Source: Janthinobacterium sp. ROICE36 (lineage in GTDB: Bacteria; Pseudomonadota; Gammaproteobacteria; Burkholderiales; Burkholderiaceae_D). Taken from it: a stretch of DNA of 64,000 nucleotides. A program made the position numbers and the translations under genes. A model generated the notes under the pieces. That model had not been told where the DNA came from and did no database searches. It worked only from the letters and a program-made list of their open reading frames with translations. The stretch spans positions 28,081-92,080 of the forward strand of contig NZ_PEBS01000016.1 in NCBI RefSeq assembly GCF_002869965.1. The letters run 5' to 3'. This document shows, one piece after another, positions 50,931-60,545 of the stretch. Each line of letters starts with the position of its first letter. Positions within the stretch are counted from its first letter, which is position 1.

Positions 50931-52721
50931 TTAGAACAGGTCTGCGTCGAGTGCCATCAGGTTGGCCGAACCGGAACGCGCCTGACGGATCAGGGTTGCC
51001 GTTTCAGGCTGCAAGCGGGCGAAGTAGAAACGTGCGGTAGCCAGTTTGGCGGTATAGAACTTGTCGCCGCTGGATTCTTTTTCGAGGGCGATCTTGGCCA
51101 TCTGCGCGAACAAGTAGCTGTAGATCATGTGGCCGACGACACGCAGGTATGGCACGCATGCCGCGCCCACTTCGTCAGGATTCTGGAAGGCTTTCATGCC
51201 GATTTCCATGGTCAGCTTGGTGACTTTGTCGCCCAGGTCGCCCAGTGGGGTGACGAATTCGCTCATCGCTTCATCGGTGCCGTTGTCTTCGACAAACGCC
51301 TTGATCTTTTCGCCGAACTTGCGCAGCTTGGCGCCGTTGTCGCCGAGGATCTTGCGGCCCAGCAGGTCCAGCGACTGGATCGTGTTCGTGCCTTCGTAGA
51401 TCATGTTGATGCGCGCGTCACGCACATACTGCTCCATGCCCCACTCCGAGATGTAACCGTGGCCGCCGAACACTTGCATCGCTTCCGAGGTGGCGATCCA
51501 GGCGTTGTCGGTAATGAAGGCCTTGATGACAGGGGTCAGCAGCGCCACTTCGTCAGCGGCTTCCTTGCGCACGTCGGCGTCAGGGTGGTGCAGTTCGCGG
51601 TCGATCTGCAGCGCCACGTAGGAAGTGAAGGCGCGCGCGCCTTCGGCATAGGCTTTGCCCGTCAACAGCATGCGGCGCACGTCAGGGTGCACGATGATGC
51701 GGTCGGCCGGCAGTTCCGGGTTCTTGATGCCGGACAGCGAACGCATTTGCGTGCGGTCCTTGGCGTAGATCAGCGCGTTCTGGTAAGCGATTTCCGTCAG
51801 GCCCAGCGACTGCATGCCCACGCCCAGGCGGGCCGCGTTCATGAAGACGAACATGGCGTTGAGGCCCTTGTTCGGCTGGCCGATGATCCAGCCTTTTGCG
51901 CCGTCCAGGTTCATCTGGCAGGTCGAATTGCCGTGGATGCCCATTTTTTCTTCGATGGCGCCGCAGGTGATCGGATTGCGCTCGCCGACCGTGCCGTCCA
52001 CGTTCGGCAGGAATTTCGGCACCAGGAACAGCGAGATGCCTTTCGAGCCTTCCGGCGCGTCCGGCACGCGGGCCAGCACCAGGTGCAGGATGTTTTCCGC
52101 CATGTCGTGCTCGCCGGCCGAGATGAAGATCTTGTTGCCGGTGATGGTCCAGGAACCGTCTGCCTCAGGCAGCGCTTTCGAGCGCAGCATGCCCAGATCC
52201 GTGCCACAGTGCGGTTCGGTCAGGCACATGGTGCCTGTCCATTCGCCCGACACCAGTTTCGGCAGATACACTTCCTTCTGGTGGTCGGTGCCGTGTTCCT
52301 TCAGGCACTCGTAGGCGCCATGCGACAAGCCCGGGTACATGGACCAGGCCTGGTTCGACGAGTTCAGCATTTCATAGAACGAATTGTTCAGCACAACCGG
52401 CAAGCCCTGGCCGCCGTATTCGGGATCGCAAGCCAATGCCGCCCAGCCGCCTTCGACGTACTGCTTATACGCTTCCTTGAAACCTTTAGGCGTGGTCACG
52501 CTTTTCGTGACGGGATCGTGGTGGCAGCCTTCGCGGTCGCCGGAGTGATTCAGGGGGAACAAGACTTCGGAAGTGAACTTGCCACCCTCTTCCAGTACCT
52601 GGTTGATGATATCGGCGTCGACGTCGGCGTACGACGGCATTTGCTTCAGTTCTTCTGCCACTTGCAGGAACTCATGCAGAACGAATTGCATATCCCGGAT
52701 TGGCGCGACGTATTGACCCAT
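50931..52721 (-). CDS. Acyl-CoA dehydrogenase (FadE-like, long form)
   Basis: A 596-residue acyl-CoA dehydrogenase of the extended type with an additional C-terminal domain (about 465-590). Catalytic Glu443 lies in INMIYEGTNTIQS; FAD/substrate blocks CLTEPHCGTDLGML and RAFTSYVALQ are intact. It introduces the first double bond of beta-oxidation and passes electrons to ETF. AGGAG lies 8 bases before the ATG. First enzyme of the operon, 80 bases after the TetR gene. Confidence 0.92.
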   Translation of the reverse strand: MGQYVAPIRDMQFVLHEFLQVAEELKQMPSYADVDADIINQVLEEGGKFTSEVLFPLNHSGDREGCHHDPVTKSVTTPKGFKEAYKQYVEGGWAALACDPEYGGQGLPVVLNNSFYEMLNSSNQAWSMYPGLSHGAYECLKEHGTDHQKEVYLPKLVSGEWTGTMCLTEPHCGTDLGMLRSKALPEADGSWTITGNKIFISAGEHDMAENILHLVLARVPDAPEGSKGISLFLVPKFLPNVDGTVGERNPITCGAIEEKMGIHGNSTCQMNLDGAKGWIIGQPNKGLNAMFVFMNAARLGVGMQSLGLTEIAYQNALIYAKDRTQMRSLSGIKNPELPADRIIVHPDVRRMLLTGKAYAEGARAFTSYVALQIDRELHHPDADVRKEAADEVALLTPVIKAFITDNAWIATSEAMQVFGGHGYISEWGMEQYVRDARINMIYEGTNTIQSLDLLGRKILGDNGAKLRKFGEKIKAFVEDNGTDEAMSEFVTPLGDLGDKVTKLTMEIGMKAFQNPDEVGAACVPYLRVVGHMIYSYLFAQMAKIALEKESSGDKFYTAKLATARFYFARLQPETATLIRQARSGSANLMALDADLF

Positions 52722-52801
52722 AATTTTTCTCCTGAAGGCGTTTAGCTAAAGTGTTGTACTTGTGAACTGCGTGTGCGTTGTTGCGGATACTGCCTGACGG
52801 C

Positions 52802-53425
52802 TTATTTGCTTGTTACAGAATTCTGGTACGACGCCAGCAAACGGACAAATCCTGCCTGCGCCCGTTCGATGCTGCCCGGCACGCGCAGGAAGCGCGCATC
52901 GTGGTGCAGGGCCAGGATCAGGCCATATATCTCGTACACCAACTGCTGGGCATCCGTGTCCGCTTTCAGGTCGCCCGTGACGATCGATTGCTCGACACAG
53001 CGCAGCAACGCGCCCTGCCAGGCCTGCACCATGGCCACCAGGGAGTCGCGGATGGGGCCGGGACGGTCGTCATACTCGACGGCGCCGCTGATATAGATGC
53101 AGCCGGAAGCGATCTCTACGCTGACCCGCTTGACCCAGCGCGCAAACATCGATTGCAATCGCTGAATGCCGCGTGGTTCTTTCATGCTAGGGAAAAAGAC
53201 TTCTTGCTCGAAACGATAGTGGTAGAGCTTCAGCACTTCCATCTGCAAGTCTTCGCGCGAACCAAAGTGGGCAAACACGCCCGACTTGCTCATGTTCATT
53301 TTGTCCGCAAGCAGCCCTATGGTCAGGCCTTCCAGGCCGTCGCGACTGGACAGGTCCAGCGCCACGTCGAGGATGGCTGCACGGGTCAGTTCGCCCTTGC
53401 GCATGAATTTGACTGAAGTATTCAA
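52802..53425 (-). CDS. TetR-family regulator of the fatty-acid operon
   Basis: A 207-residue TetR protein with helix-turn-helix at about 15-60 (LTIGLLADKMNMSKSGVFAHFGSRED) and a C-terminal ligand domain. It heads the beta-oxidation operon in the same direction, like the FadP/PsrA-type acyl-CoA-responsive repressors of beta- and gammaproteobacteria. Control of the operon is inferred from position. Confidence 0.85.
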   Translation of the reverse strand: MNTSVKFMRKGELTRAAILDVALDLSSRDGLEGLTIGLLADKMNMSKSGVFAHFGSREDLQMEVLKLYHYRFEQEVFFPSMKEPRGIQRLQSMFARWVKRVSVEIASGCIYISGAVEYDDRPGPIRDSLVAMVQAWQGALLRCVEQSIVTGDLKADTDAQQLVYEIYGLILALHHDARFLRVPGSIERAQAGFVRLLASYQNSVTSK

Positions 53426-53663
53426 GAGGTCCGTTCTAAAAGTGATGTTGCCGATCTGGCGGATGGGAGCGCGGGCAAAAAAAAAGCACGCTCCAAAAAA
53501 ATCCGAACGCTCGTACTATTATCCACTCCCACCTAAAAGTCAAACGGGAACTTTAGAGCCGGCGTTCTATTGGTGCAGCGCAGCATTTTTTAGCTATGCG
53601 TTTGTAGCGATTTCAGGCGGACAAAAGCGTCGCGCGCCCTTGCCTGACAGCAACAAGCGCGCC
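53426..53663. promoter_or_regulatory. Promoter region of the fatty-acid operon
   Basis: The 238-base gap upstream of the TetR gene carries TTGACT on the minus strand (53529-53534) as a possible -35 and an imperfect palindrome GAACG-CT-CGTAC (53505-53516) close to the expected -10, a possible operator. Inverted repeats GGAGCG/CGCTCC around a poly-A tract near 53467-53494 are also present. All weak. Confidence 0.3.
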
Positions 53664-54053
53664 TCAGGAAAGGTCGCCTGCCTTGCTCAGCTGACGGCGG
53701 TCGCGCTTGGTCGGCCGCCCCTTGATGGTGGTGCCCGGCTCGCGGAACAGCTTGCGCTCCTCGGCCAGCTGCTCGCGACGGGCAATGCTGGCCGGCGTTT
53801 CGTCATACAACAAACGCGCCACGCTTGCCGCGCCGCGCTTGTCGGACAGGCCCAGCACAGCCACTTCCCACGTTTCCGCGCCATTGTCGATGGCCAGCGC
53901 GTCGCCCACGCGCAGGCTGCGCGCCGGTTTCACGCGCTCGCCACCCACTTTTACCTTGCCCGTGTCGATGGCCTCGCTGGCCAGCGAGCGCGTCTTGAAG
54001 AAACGCGCCACCCACAGCCATTTGTCCAGCCTTACCGTTGTCATCTCGTTCAT
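53664..54053 (-). CDS. hslR: S4-domain RNA-binding protein (Hsp15-like)
   Basis: A 129-residue protein with an N-terminal S4 domain (about 6-66): VRLDKWLWVARFFKTRSLA, GKVKVGGERVKPARSLRVGD. Hsp15 binds free 50S subunits carrying a stalled nascent chain and helps rescue. The C-terminus is basic (GRPTKRDRRQLSK), as in Hsp15. ATG at 54053 overlaps the clsB stop as ATGA; a second ATG four codons later (54041) is also possible. Confidence 0.87.
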   Translation of the reverse strand: MNEMTTVRLDKWLWVARFFKTRSLASEAIDTGKVKVGGERVKPARSLRVGDALAIDNGAETWEVAVLGLSDKRGAASVARLLYDETPASIARREQLAEERKLFREPGTTIKGRPTKRDRRQLSKAGDLS

Positions 54054-55213
54054 GCGTACTTGCCTACTGAAAAAATGCGCATCACCAGCCGGTACACGAG
54101 GAAGGCGGCTTCGTAGCCGATGCGCCGGACACGGCCGATGTGCTTGAAATCATCCTGGTGAATGACGATGCCGTCGGCCACGCCCTGCTCGATATGCTGG
54201 CGCAAGCTTTGCGCGAACGCCACGTCCTTGATGACGACGTTCGCCTCCTGGTTCAGGAACAGGCTCAGCGCGTCAATATTGCTCGAACCCACTGTCGCCC
54301 AGTCATCGTCGACGACGGCCACCTTGGCGTGCAGCTGCGTCTTGCGGTATTCGACGATTTTCACGCCGGCAGCCAGCAGTTTCGGATAAAACGAGTGCGC
54401 CACGGCATCCTGCATGCGGAACTCGCCCACGCCGATCAACAGCACCACGTCGACGCCCCGCTGGGCCGCCTGGGCCAGGGCGTGGCGCAGCTTGTGCCCG
54501 GGCGCGAAATACGGGTTGGCCAGCATCACGCTCTTGCGCGCCTGGCCCAGCGCCTGCAGGTAGGCGCGCTGGATGGTGCGGCGATTACGCAGGTTGTCGC
54601 GCACGACAAAGCCGGCCATGACAGGGTTTTTCGCCAGCTCCTTGCTGACCACGCGCATCTTGCGGTACAGCTTGATACGCCGCACCAGGTTCATCTTGCC
54701 CAGTCTGGCCCATTGCGCCTGCACTTCCTCATGGATGGCATCCACCAGCGGGCCCTTCACCTGCACGGCGAAATCCCAGCGCGGCGCTTCCAGGCTGATG
54801 TTGTGGTCGTAGTCGCAAAACATGTCGTCGTTGATATTGATGCCGCCCACCAGGGCGATCTCGCCATCGGCCACGCAAATCTTGCGGTGCGTGCGCGTGA
54901 CGCCGCGCCGAAACCACGGATTGAAGATGCGATGGTGCACGCCGGCCGCCTCCAGCTGCGCATGCATGGCTTTCACGCGGCGATTGCCTGTGCCGAACCA
55001 GTCCGTAATCATGCACACCAGCACGCCGCGCGCGGCGGCACGTTTGAGCGCATCGAGCACCAGGGTGCCCGTGGCGTCGTCGGCAAAGATATATGTTTCG
55101 AAATAGACTTCCGAGCGGGCACCGTCGATGGCGGCTATCAGCGCAGGAAAGTAATCGGTGCCGCAATACAGCAGCTGGATGTCGTTGTGGGCGATGAAAT
55201 TGACTGTGCGCAT
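54050..55213 (-). CDS. clsB: Cardiolipin synthase (ClsB-like)
   Basis: A 387-residue phospholipase-D superfamily protein with two HxK(x)4D motifs: THRKICVADGEIALVGG and LHAKVAVVDDDWATVGSSN. Without N-terminal membrane helices it matches ClsB, which makes cardiolipin from phosphatidylglycerol (or with other lipids). The preceding EEP-family gene ends 9 bases upstream; this pair (ybhP-clsB/ybhO) is conserved in proteobacteria. Confidence 0.9.
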   Translation of the reverse strand: MRTVNFIAHNDIQLLYCGTDYFPALIAAIDGARSEVYFETYIFADDATGTLVLDALKRAAARGVLVCMITDWFGTGNRRVKAMHAQLEAAGVHHRIFNPWFRRGVTRTHRKICVADGEIALVGGININDDMFCDYDHNISLEAPRWDFAVQVKGPLVDAIHEEVQAQWARLGKMNLVRRIKLYRKMRVVSKELAKNPVMAGFVVRDNLRNRRTIQRAYLQALGQARKSVMLANPYFAPGHKLRHALAQAAQRGVDVVLLIGVGEFRMQDAVAHSFYPKLLAAGVKIVEYRKTQLHAKVAVVDDDWATVGSSNIDALSLFLNQEANVVIKDVAFAQSLRQHIEQGVADGIVIHQDDFKHIGRVRRIGYEAAFLVYRLVMRIFSVGKYA

Positions 55214-55222
55214 GCCGGCAGT

Positions 55223-56044
55223 CTACGCGAGTTTCAACGCGGCAACTATCGGCGCGTGGTCCGACAATTTTGCCCACAGGGTACCATGCATCACTTGCGC
55301 ACCTTCTACCTGGAAACCGCGCACATAGATGCGGTCCAGCCGGAACCACGGCAAGGCGGCGGGAAAGGTGCGCGCCGGTACGGGCACCGGCGTTTTCGTC
55401 TGGCGCCGCGCCAGGGTGCGCACCAAGTCGCCCAGGGCCGAGTTCGACGCCCGCTGGTCGAACACTTCCACCACCCCGAGCGCATTGCGCAGCTTGTCGC
55501 TGAGCGTGTTGCGCCAGTCGTTGAAATCGCCGGCGATGATGACGGGTTCGCCGTTCGGCGCCGATTCCATGACGGCGTCGATCAGCGCCTGCGTCTGACG
55601 CCCGCGTCCCGATTCGAACAGGCCCAAGTGCACCACATAGCAGTGCACATCAGCCTGCGGCGTCTTGAGCACGCAATGCAAAATGCCGCGCTGCTCGTAA
55701 GCATGGTCGGAGACGTCGTGGTTGGTTTGTGAGGCGATGGGAAACTTGCTCAGCAAGGCGTTGCCGTGGTGACCATGGTCGTACACGGCATTCATGCCGT
55801 AGGCGGAATGGTGTTCGGCGCCGGCAAAGAATTCATGCTGCGACGCTTCCGGCCAATGCTTGTGGCCGTTGTTCTCGGCGCCATAGCGGGCCGCATTGCG
55901 GTCATGCTTGCCTTGCACTTCCTGCAAAAAGACGACATCGGCATTGAACAGGGCAATCGCCTGTTTTAAAGCATGCACCCTGGGCAAGCCTCGCACGGAG
56001 GAGACACCCTTGTGGATATTATAAGTTGCTACGCGGATTTTCAT
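55223..56044 (-). CDS. Endonuclease/exonuclease/phosphatase-family protein (YbhP-like)
   Basis: A 273-residue EEP-fold phosphoesterase with VATYNIHKGVSS, VFLQEVQG (catalytic Glu), AGDFNDWRN and SDHAPIVA (catalytic His). Its usual neighbour is clsB, as here, so it may act on phospholipid metabolism. Substrate unknown. No signal peptide. Confidence 0.88.
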   Translation of the reverse strand: MKIRVATYNIHKGVSSVRGLPRVHALKQAIALFNADVVFLQEVQGKHDRNAARYGAENNGHKHWPEASQHEFFAGAEHHSAYGMNAVYDHGHHGNALLSKFPIASQTNHDVSDHAYEQRGILHCVLKTPQADVHCYVVHLGLFESGRGRQTQALIDAVMESAPNGEPVIIAGDFNDWRNTLSDKLRNALGVVEVFDQRASNSALGDLVRTLARRQTKTPVPVPARTFPAALPWFRLDRIYVRGFQVEGAQVMHGTLWAKLSDHAPIVAALKLA

Positions 56045-56117
56045 GCCTTGATTCTACTCCCAGACAGGCCCCGCGCGGCGGCAGCGTAGGTGCGCGTGCG
56101 CACCTAAACGCGCACAA

Positions 56118-56411
56118 TCACGCCAGCATGCGCCCCACGCCTGCCGTCACGCTGACGATCAGCGCGGTAATGCCGGCCGCCCAGACGATCTTGACCAGCA
56201 AGGGTGCGCCGCGCCAGGCCACGGTACGCTTGCCCTTGACAAAGGCGCCAGGATGCAGCAGCCAGCCGATCGCCATCAGCGGCATGCCGATGGGCGGCGT
56301 GCGGCCAGGCACGGTGGAGCTCAACAGCAGAAAAATGAAGCACAGGCAAAAAGCGATGCCCAGGGTGCCCAGCAGTTTTTGCTGCGCAGTCAAATGTAAC
56401 CAGTTCAACAT
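56118..56411 (-). CDS. Small membrane protein, 97 aa
   Basis: A 97-residue protein with hydrophobic segments at about 12-32, 40-52 and 70-88. No family recognised. It lies 19 bases after nudB on the same strand. Confidence 0.65.
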   Translation of the reverse strand: MLNWLHLTAQQKLLGTLGIAFCLCFIFLLLSSTVPGRTPPIGMPLMAIGWLLHPGAFVKGKRTVAWRGAPLLVKIVWAAGITALIVSVTAGVGRMLA

Positions 56412-56430
56412 GGATGGCTTTCTAGGGAAA

Positions 56431-56895
56431 TCAGGTGGGGCGCGCCAAGCCCGTCATGGCCGGCAATTGCAAAATCGCTTCCGCGTTGGACGACGAGAAA
56501 CAGCGGTCGGCCGCCGCCAGATACGGCAGCCACGCGTATTGCAGATGTTCGCGAGGGCTCAGGGTGATGGCGATGTCGCGCGGTACTTGCACGCTGAACA
56601 CGTGTTCCGTGTTGCGCGTCACGCCGGGCGCATAGCGGTGGCGCCAGATCGGGTAAATCTCGTACACATTCGACAAGTTCCAGTCGCGCAGCGCGATGTG
56701 CTGTCCATCGACGACGATGCCGGTTTCCTCGCACAATTCGCGCGCGGCCGTCTGCAACAGCGCTTCGTCGACGGCGTCGACGGAACCCGTCACGGATTGC
56801 CAGAAACCAGGCTGGCCTGCGCGCTCGATCAGCAAGACGTCCAGATCAGCCGTATGGATGACGACCAGCACGGAAACGGGAATTTTATCAGTCAT
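56431..56895 (-). CDS. nudB: Dihydroneopterin triphosphate diphosphatase
   Basis: A 154-residue Nudix hydrolase. The Nudix box (GSVDAVDEALLQTAAREL then CEETGI) is complete, and the preceding GFWQSVTG is typical of NudB/FolQ, which removes pyrophosphate from dihydroneopterin triphosphate in folate synthesis. It lies downstream of aspS, a common arrangement, but after a terminator. Confidence 0.88.
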   Translation of the reverse strand: MTDKIPVSVLVVIHTADLDVLLIERAGQPGFWQSVTGSVDAVDEALLQTAARELCEETGIVVDGQHIALRDWNLSNVYEIYPIWRHRYAPGVTRNTEHVFSVQVPRDIAITLSPREHLQYAWLPYLAAADRCFSSSNAEAILQLPAMTGLARPT

Positions 56896-56904
56896 ATCAA
56901 GAAT

Positions 56905-56935
56905 GAAAAAGGCGCCTCGTCAGCGCCTCTTTTTG
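56905..56935 (-). terminator. Terminator after aspS
   Basis: AGGCGC (56910-56915) pairs with GCGCCT (56923-56928); flanks are A-rich on the left and T-rich on the right, so it can end transcription in both directions. It sits between aspS and nudB. Confidence 0.75.
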
Positions 56936-56980
56936 CATAGCATTATCAAACAGCGGCCGCCGCAGCGGCCGCATGCTGCA

Positions 56981-58783
56981 TTACGCTACTTTAGGCTCGG
57001 CGCCGCGCAAACGGATGTGCAGTTCGCGCAGTTGCTTCTCGTCCACTTCCGACGGCGCTTGTGTCAGCAGACACTGGGCGCGCTGGGTTTTCGGGAAGGC
57101 GATCACGTCGCGGATCGAATCGGAACCCGTCATCATGGTCACGATACGGTCCAGGCCGAATGCCAGGCCGCCATGCGGTGGCGCGCCGTATTGCAGGGCG
57201 TCAAGCAGGAAGCCGAACTTCAGCTGCGCTTCTTCGGCATCGATCTTCAGTGCACGGAAGACCTTGCTTTGGACTTCTTCGCGGTGGATACGGATCGAAC
57301 CGCCACCCAGTTCCCAGCCGTTCAAGACCATGTCGTAGGCCTTGGCGATGCAGGCGCCCGGATCGCTTTCCAGCATGTCTTCATGGCCGTCTTTCGGCGC
57401 CGTGAACGGATGGTGAGTCGCCGTCCAGCGGTCCGCTTCTTCGTCGTGCTCGAACATCGGGAAGTCGACTACCCACAATGGCTTCCACACGTCCTCGAAC
57501 AGGCCGGCTTTCTTGCCGAACTCGCTGTGACCGATTTTCACGCGCAGCGCGCCGATGGCGTCGTTGACGACCTTGGCCTTGTCCGCGCCGAAGAAGATCA
57601 GGTCGCCGTCTTGCGCGCCCGTCTGCTCGAGTATCGTGGCCAGCACGTCGGCAGGCAGGAACTTGACGATCGGCGACTGCAAGCCTTCAGGGCCCTTGGC
57701 TTTCTCGTTGACCTTGATGTAAGCCAAGCCCTTGGCGCCGTAGATGGCGACAAATTGCGTGTAAGCATCGATTTCCGAACGCGGCATGCTGCCGCCCTGC
57801 GGTACGCGCAGGGCCACCACGCGGCCACCCTTCATGTTGGCGGCGCCGTTGAAGACCTTGAATTCGACCGTTTTCATCACTTCGGTCAAGTCCGTGAAGG
57901 CCAGCTTGACGCGCATGTCCGGCTTGTCGGAACCGTACAGGCCCATCGCTTCGGCGAAATCCATCACCGGGAACGGGTTCGGCAAGTCGATGTTCAGGGT
58001 ATTTTTGAAGACGACGCGTATCATGTCTTCGAACAGGTCGCGGATTTCCTGCTCCGTCAGGAACGAGGTTTCGCAATCGATCTGCGTGAATTCAGGCTGG
58101 CGGTCAGCGCGCAAGTCTTCGTCGCGGAAGCACTTGGTGATCTGGTAGTAACGGTCGAAGTTGGCGACCATCAACAGTTGCTTGAACAACTGTGGCGATT
58201 GCGGCAAGGCGAAGAAGCTGCCCGCGTTGACGCGCGACGGCACCAGGTAATCGCGCGCGCCTTCTGGCGTGGACTTGGTCAGCATCGGCGTTTCGATGTC
58301 GATGAAGCCCAGCGCGTCGAGGTATTTGCGCACTTCCATCGTCACCTTGTAGCGCAGGCGCAGGTTGTTCTGCATTTGCGGGCGGCGCAGGTCCAGTACG
58401 CGGTGCGTCAGACGCGTGGTTTCCGACAGGTTGTCGTCATCGAGCTGGAACGGCACAGGCACGGAAGGGTTCAGCACTTCCATTGCCGAGCAGACCACTT
58501 CGATCTTGCCCGACTTCAGGTTGTTGTTGATGGTGCCGTCGATACGGCTGGTCACGACGCCCGTCACGCGCAGGCAGAATTCGTTGCGCACGGCTTCGGC
58601 GACCTTGAACATTGCCGCTTGTTCCGGGTTGCAGACGATTTGCACCAGGCCTTCACGGTCGCGCAAGTCGATGAAAATCAGGCTGCCGTGGTCGCGGCGG
58701 CGATGTACCCAGCCGCACAGGCTGACGGTTTGTCCCAGCATGGCTTCGGTAACGAGGCCGCAGTATTCAGTACGCATAGACAT
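56981..58783 (-). CDS. aspS: Aspartate--tRNA ligase
   Basis: A 600-residue class II aminoacyl-tRNA synthetase. N-terminal OB-fold anticodon domain ([22 protein letters not shown]), catalytic motifs ([44 protein letters not shown]) and motif 3 ([13 protein letters not shown]). Length is normal for bacterial AspRS with the GAD insertion (about 295-420). AspRS of most betaproteobacteria also charges tRNA-Asn (the non-discriminating form with GatCAB); this was not tested here. Confidence 0.95.
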   Translation of the reverse strand: MSMRTEYCGLVTEAMLGQTVSLCGWVHRRRDHGSLIFIDLRDREGLVQIVCNPEQAAMFKVAEAVRNEFCLRVTGVVTSRIDGTINNNLKSGKIEVVCSAMEVLNPSVPVPFQLDDDNLSETTRLTHRVLDLRRPQMQNNLRLRYKVTMEVRKYLDALGFIDIETPMLTKSTPEGARDYLVPSRVNAGSFFALPQSPQLFKQLLMVANFDRYYQITKCFRDEDLRADRQPEFTQIDCETSFLTEQEIRDLFEDMIRVVFKNTLNIDLPNPFPVMDFAEAMGLYGSDKPDMRVKLAFTDLTEVMKTVEFKVFNGAANMKGGRVVALRVPQGGSMPRSEIDAYTQFVAIYGAKGLAYIKVNEKAKGPEGLQSPIVKFLPADVLATILEQTGAQDGDLIFFGADKAKVVNDAIGALRVKIGHSEFGKKAGLFEDVWKPLWVVDFPMFEHDEEADRWTATHHPFTAPKDGHEDMLESDPGACIAKAYDMVLNGWELGGGSIRIHREEVQSKVFRALKIDAEEAQLKFGFLLDALQYGAPPHGGLAFGLDRIVTMMTGSDSIRDVIAFPKTQRAQCLLTQAPSEVDEKQLRELHIRLRGAEPKVA

Positions 58784-58846
58784 AAAATTCTCAGTTCAGG
58801 TTAGTGAGTGTTCAATCCGGCCACGTCCCGCATGGGACGCCTGCCT

Positions 58847-59488
58847 TTATTCTTTGGCTGCCGGGGCCGTTACAGCAACAACTTCCGCAGGCGCCACTAC
58901 GCCCATCGAGACGATATATTTGAGCGCCGCATCGACACTCATGTCGAGTTCGACGACATCGCTGCGCTTCATCATCAGGAAAAATCCTGACGTCGGGTTG
59001 GGCGTGGTCGGCACATACACGCTGACATAGTCACCCACCAGGTAATTCTTCACGTCGCCGCCCGGCACGCCGGTCAGGAAAGCAATGGTCCAGGAATTCT
59101 GGTGCGGATACGGCACCAGCACGGCCTTGCGGAAAGCATTGCCCGACGAGGAAAACAAGGTATCGGACACTTGCTTGACGCTCGAATACAGGGAATTGAC
59201 GATGGGTATGCGTTGCAGCAATTTTTCCCACAGTTTTACCACGTAATTGCCGACCAGGTTATTCGTCAGCAAGCCCGTGAAGAAAACGATCAGTACCGTC
59301 AATACCGTGCCCAGACCGGGAATGGTGCTCAGCGCGGGAACCTGACGGCCGAACCATACGCTAGGCTGCGTACTGCCGGGCACCAGCAACAGCGACTGGT
59401 CCATCGTGCTGATTACCAGATTCAAGACCCAGGCGGTAATGGCCAGGGGAACCAAAATCAGTAATCCGGTGATAAAGTATTTACGCAT
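58847..59488 (-). CDS. DUF502-family membrane protein
   Basis: A 213-residue protein with two membrane helices near the N-terminus (about 5-25 and 55-80) and a soluble domain. Blocks LLILVPLAITAWVL, LGTVLTVLIVFFTGLL and PIVNSLYSSVKQ are those of DUF502. The start at 59488 is the M of MRKYFITG; a longer frame is less likely. Commonly found between fmdB and aspS, as here. Function unknown. Confidence 0.9.
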   Translation of the reverse strand: MRKYFITGLLILVPLAITAWVLNLVISTMDQSLLLVPGSTQPSVWFGRQVPALSTIPGLGTVLTVLIVFFTGLLTNNLVGNYVVKLWEKLLQRIPIVNSLYSSVKQVSDTLFSSSGNAFRKAVLVPYPHQNSWTIAFLTGVPGGDVKNYLVGDYVSVYVPTTPNPTSGFFLMMKRSDVVELDMSVDAALKYIVSMGVVAPAEVVAVTAPAAKE

Positions 59489-59523
59489 CGGTTTCTCGGT
59501 AATGGAGTGGCGCGGCGCGCTTT

Positions 59524-59832
59524 TCAATCCGCTTTCGGCGCAGCGGCAGCCGGGGCGGACGCCGGCGCCGCAGCAGGCGCGCTCTCGGTGGCCGGGGCAG
59601 GCTTGGCGTTATCGGCCGGGGCGGTCGGAATGGCCGTGGTGGGCGGCGTGCCGCCGCGGAAATCGGTCGCGTACCAGCCAGTACCCTTCAATTGGAAACC
59701 GGCGGCCGTCAATTGTTTCTTGAAACTGGGCTTGCCGCACGACAGGCACACCGTCAGTACTGGATCGGAGATCTTTTGCAAGACATCCTTGGCAAAACCA
59801 CACTCGTCACAACGGTAAGCGTAAATCGGCAT
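59524..59832 (-). CDS. FmdB-family zinc ribbon protein
   Basis: A 102-residue protein. The N-terminal zinc ribbon is complete with two CxxC pairs (YRCDECGF and VCLSCGKP), and GTGWYATDFRG follows. The C-terminal ~35 residues are Ala/Pro-rich and disordered. Regulatory role suggested for the family; unproven here. Confidence 0.9.
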   Translation of the reverse strand: MPIYAYRCDECGFAKDVLQKISDPVLTVCLSCGKPSFKKQLTAAGFQLKGTGWYATDFRGGTPPTTAIPTAPADNAKPAPATESAPAAAPASAPAAAAPKAD

Positions 59833-59923
59833 CTCTACTCCGAGAAAATCATCAAAAACCCTGAATTATAAAGCTTTTCCGCCTTTCCCAGCGGAAAATG
59901 CCCGCTCGCTCAGCCTGTCAGGC

Positions 59924-60529
59924 TCAGTCCGCCCGGCGGCGCCAGCGCATCCAGCGCTCCTTGCCCGCGAAGACGGCAATGGAATCGTCCACGGCCTCAT
60001 CGGCCAGGCAGTCGAAATGCGGTGCCAGCAAGGCCTGTAATTGCTCACGCGACATGCCGAACGGCGGCCCCTTGACATTGTCGTCAAAGAAAAAGTAACC
60101 GGCCAGCATGGCGCCTGGCGCCAGCAGCTGCGCCCAACGGGCCGCCACTTGCGGCCACATGGCGCGCGGCATGGCGCACAGGAAGGCCCGCTCATAGATC
60201 AGGTCCAGCGGCGCTTCGGGCTGCCAAGCGAAGAAATCAGCTTCCTCCACCTGGCCTGCCCGCTCGCCAAGCTGCCCCCGTGCGGCGGCCACGGCGGCCG
60301 GCGAAAAGTCGATGGCCGTGGCATGCCAGCCGTGATCGAGCATGAAGGCCAGCTCATACGCGGAGCCGCAGCCGGGAATCAGGCAGCGCAGCGGCGCCGG
60401 GCTGCCGGCAACGAAGCGGCGCAAATGCGTGGGCACGCCGCCGTGGTCCCAGGGCGTAAATTGCTTCTCGAAACGCTCGTCCCAGAAGGCGGGCGAGAGC
60501 GGATCGCGGTTATGAAAGTCAGCCATCAC
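59924..60529 (-). CDS. SAM-dependent methyltransferase (TPMT-like)
   Basis: A 201-residue class I methyltransferase: FWDERFEKQFTPWDHGG start, the SAM loop LIPGCGSAYE, and LDLIYERAFLCAMP. This matches the thiopurine/thiol methyltransferase family, which methylates aromatic or selenium/tellurium thiols; substrates in this organism unknown. Two ATGs, one codon apart, are both possible starts. It is 16 bases after ubiB. Confidence 0.85.
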   Translation of the reverse strand: MMADFHNRDPLSPAFWDERFEKQFTPWDHGGVPTHLRRFVAGSPAPLRCLIPGCGSAYELAFMLDHGWHATAIDFSPAAVAAARGQLGERAGQVEEADFFAWQPEAPLDLIYERAFLCAMPRAMWPQVAARWAQLLAPGAMLAGYFFFDDNVKGPPFGMSREQLQALLAPHFDCLADEAVDDSIAVFAGKERWMRWRRRAD

Positions 60530-60545
60530 TTACGTCCTCAGCCAG

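Noticed and set aside
53465..53495. Terminator formed by GGAGCG/CGCTCC around the poly-A tract
   Set aside because: The run lies inside the loop rather than after the stem, so it does not fit an intrinsic terminator on either strand.
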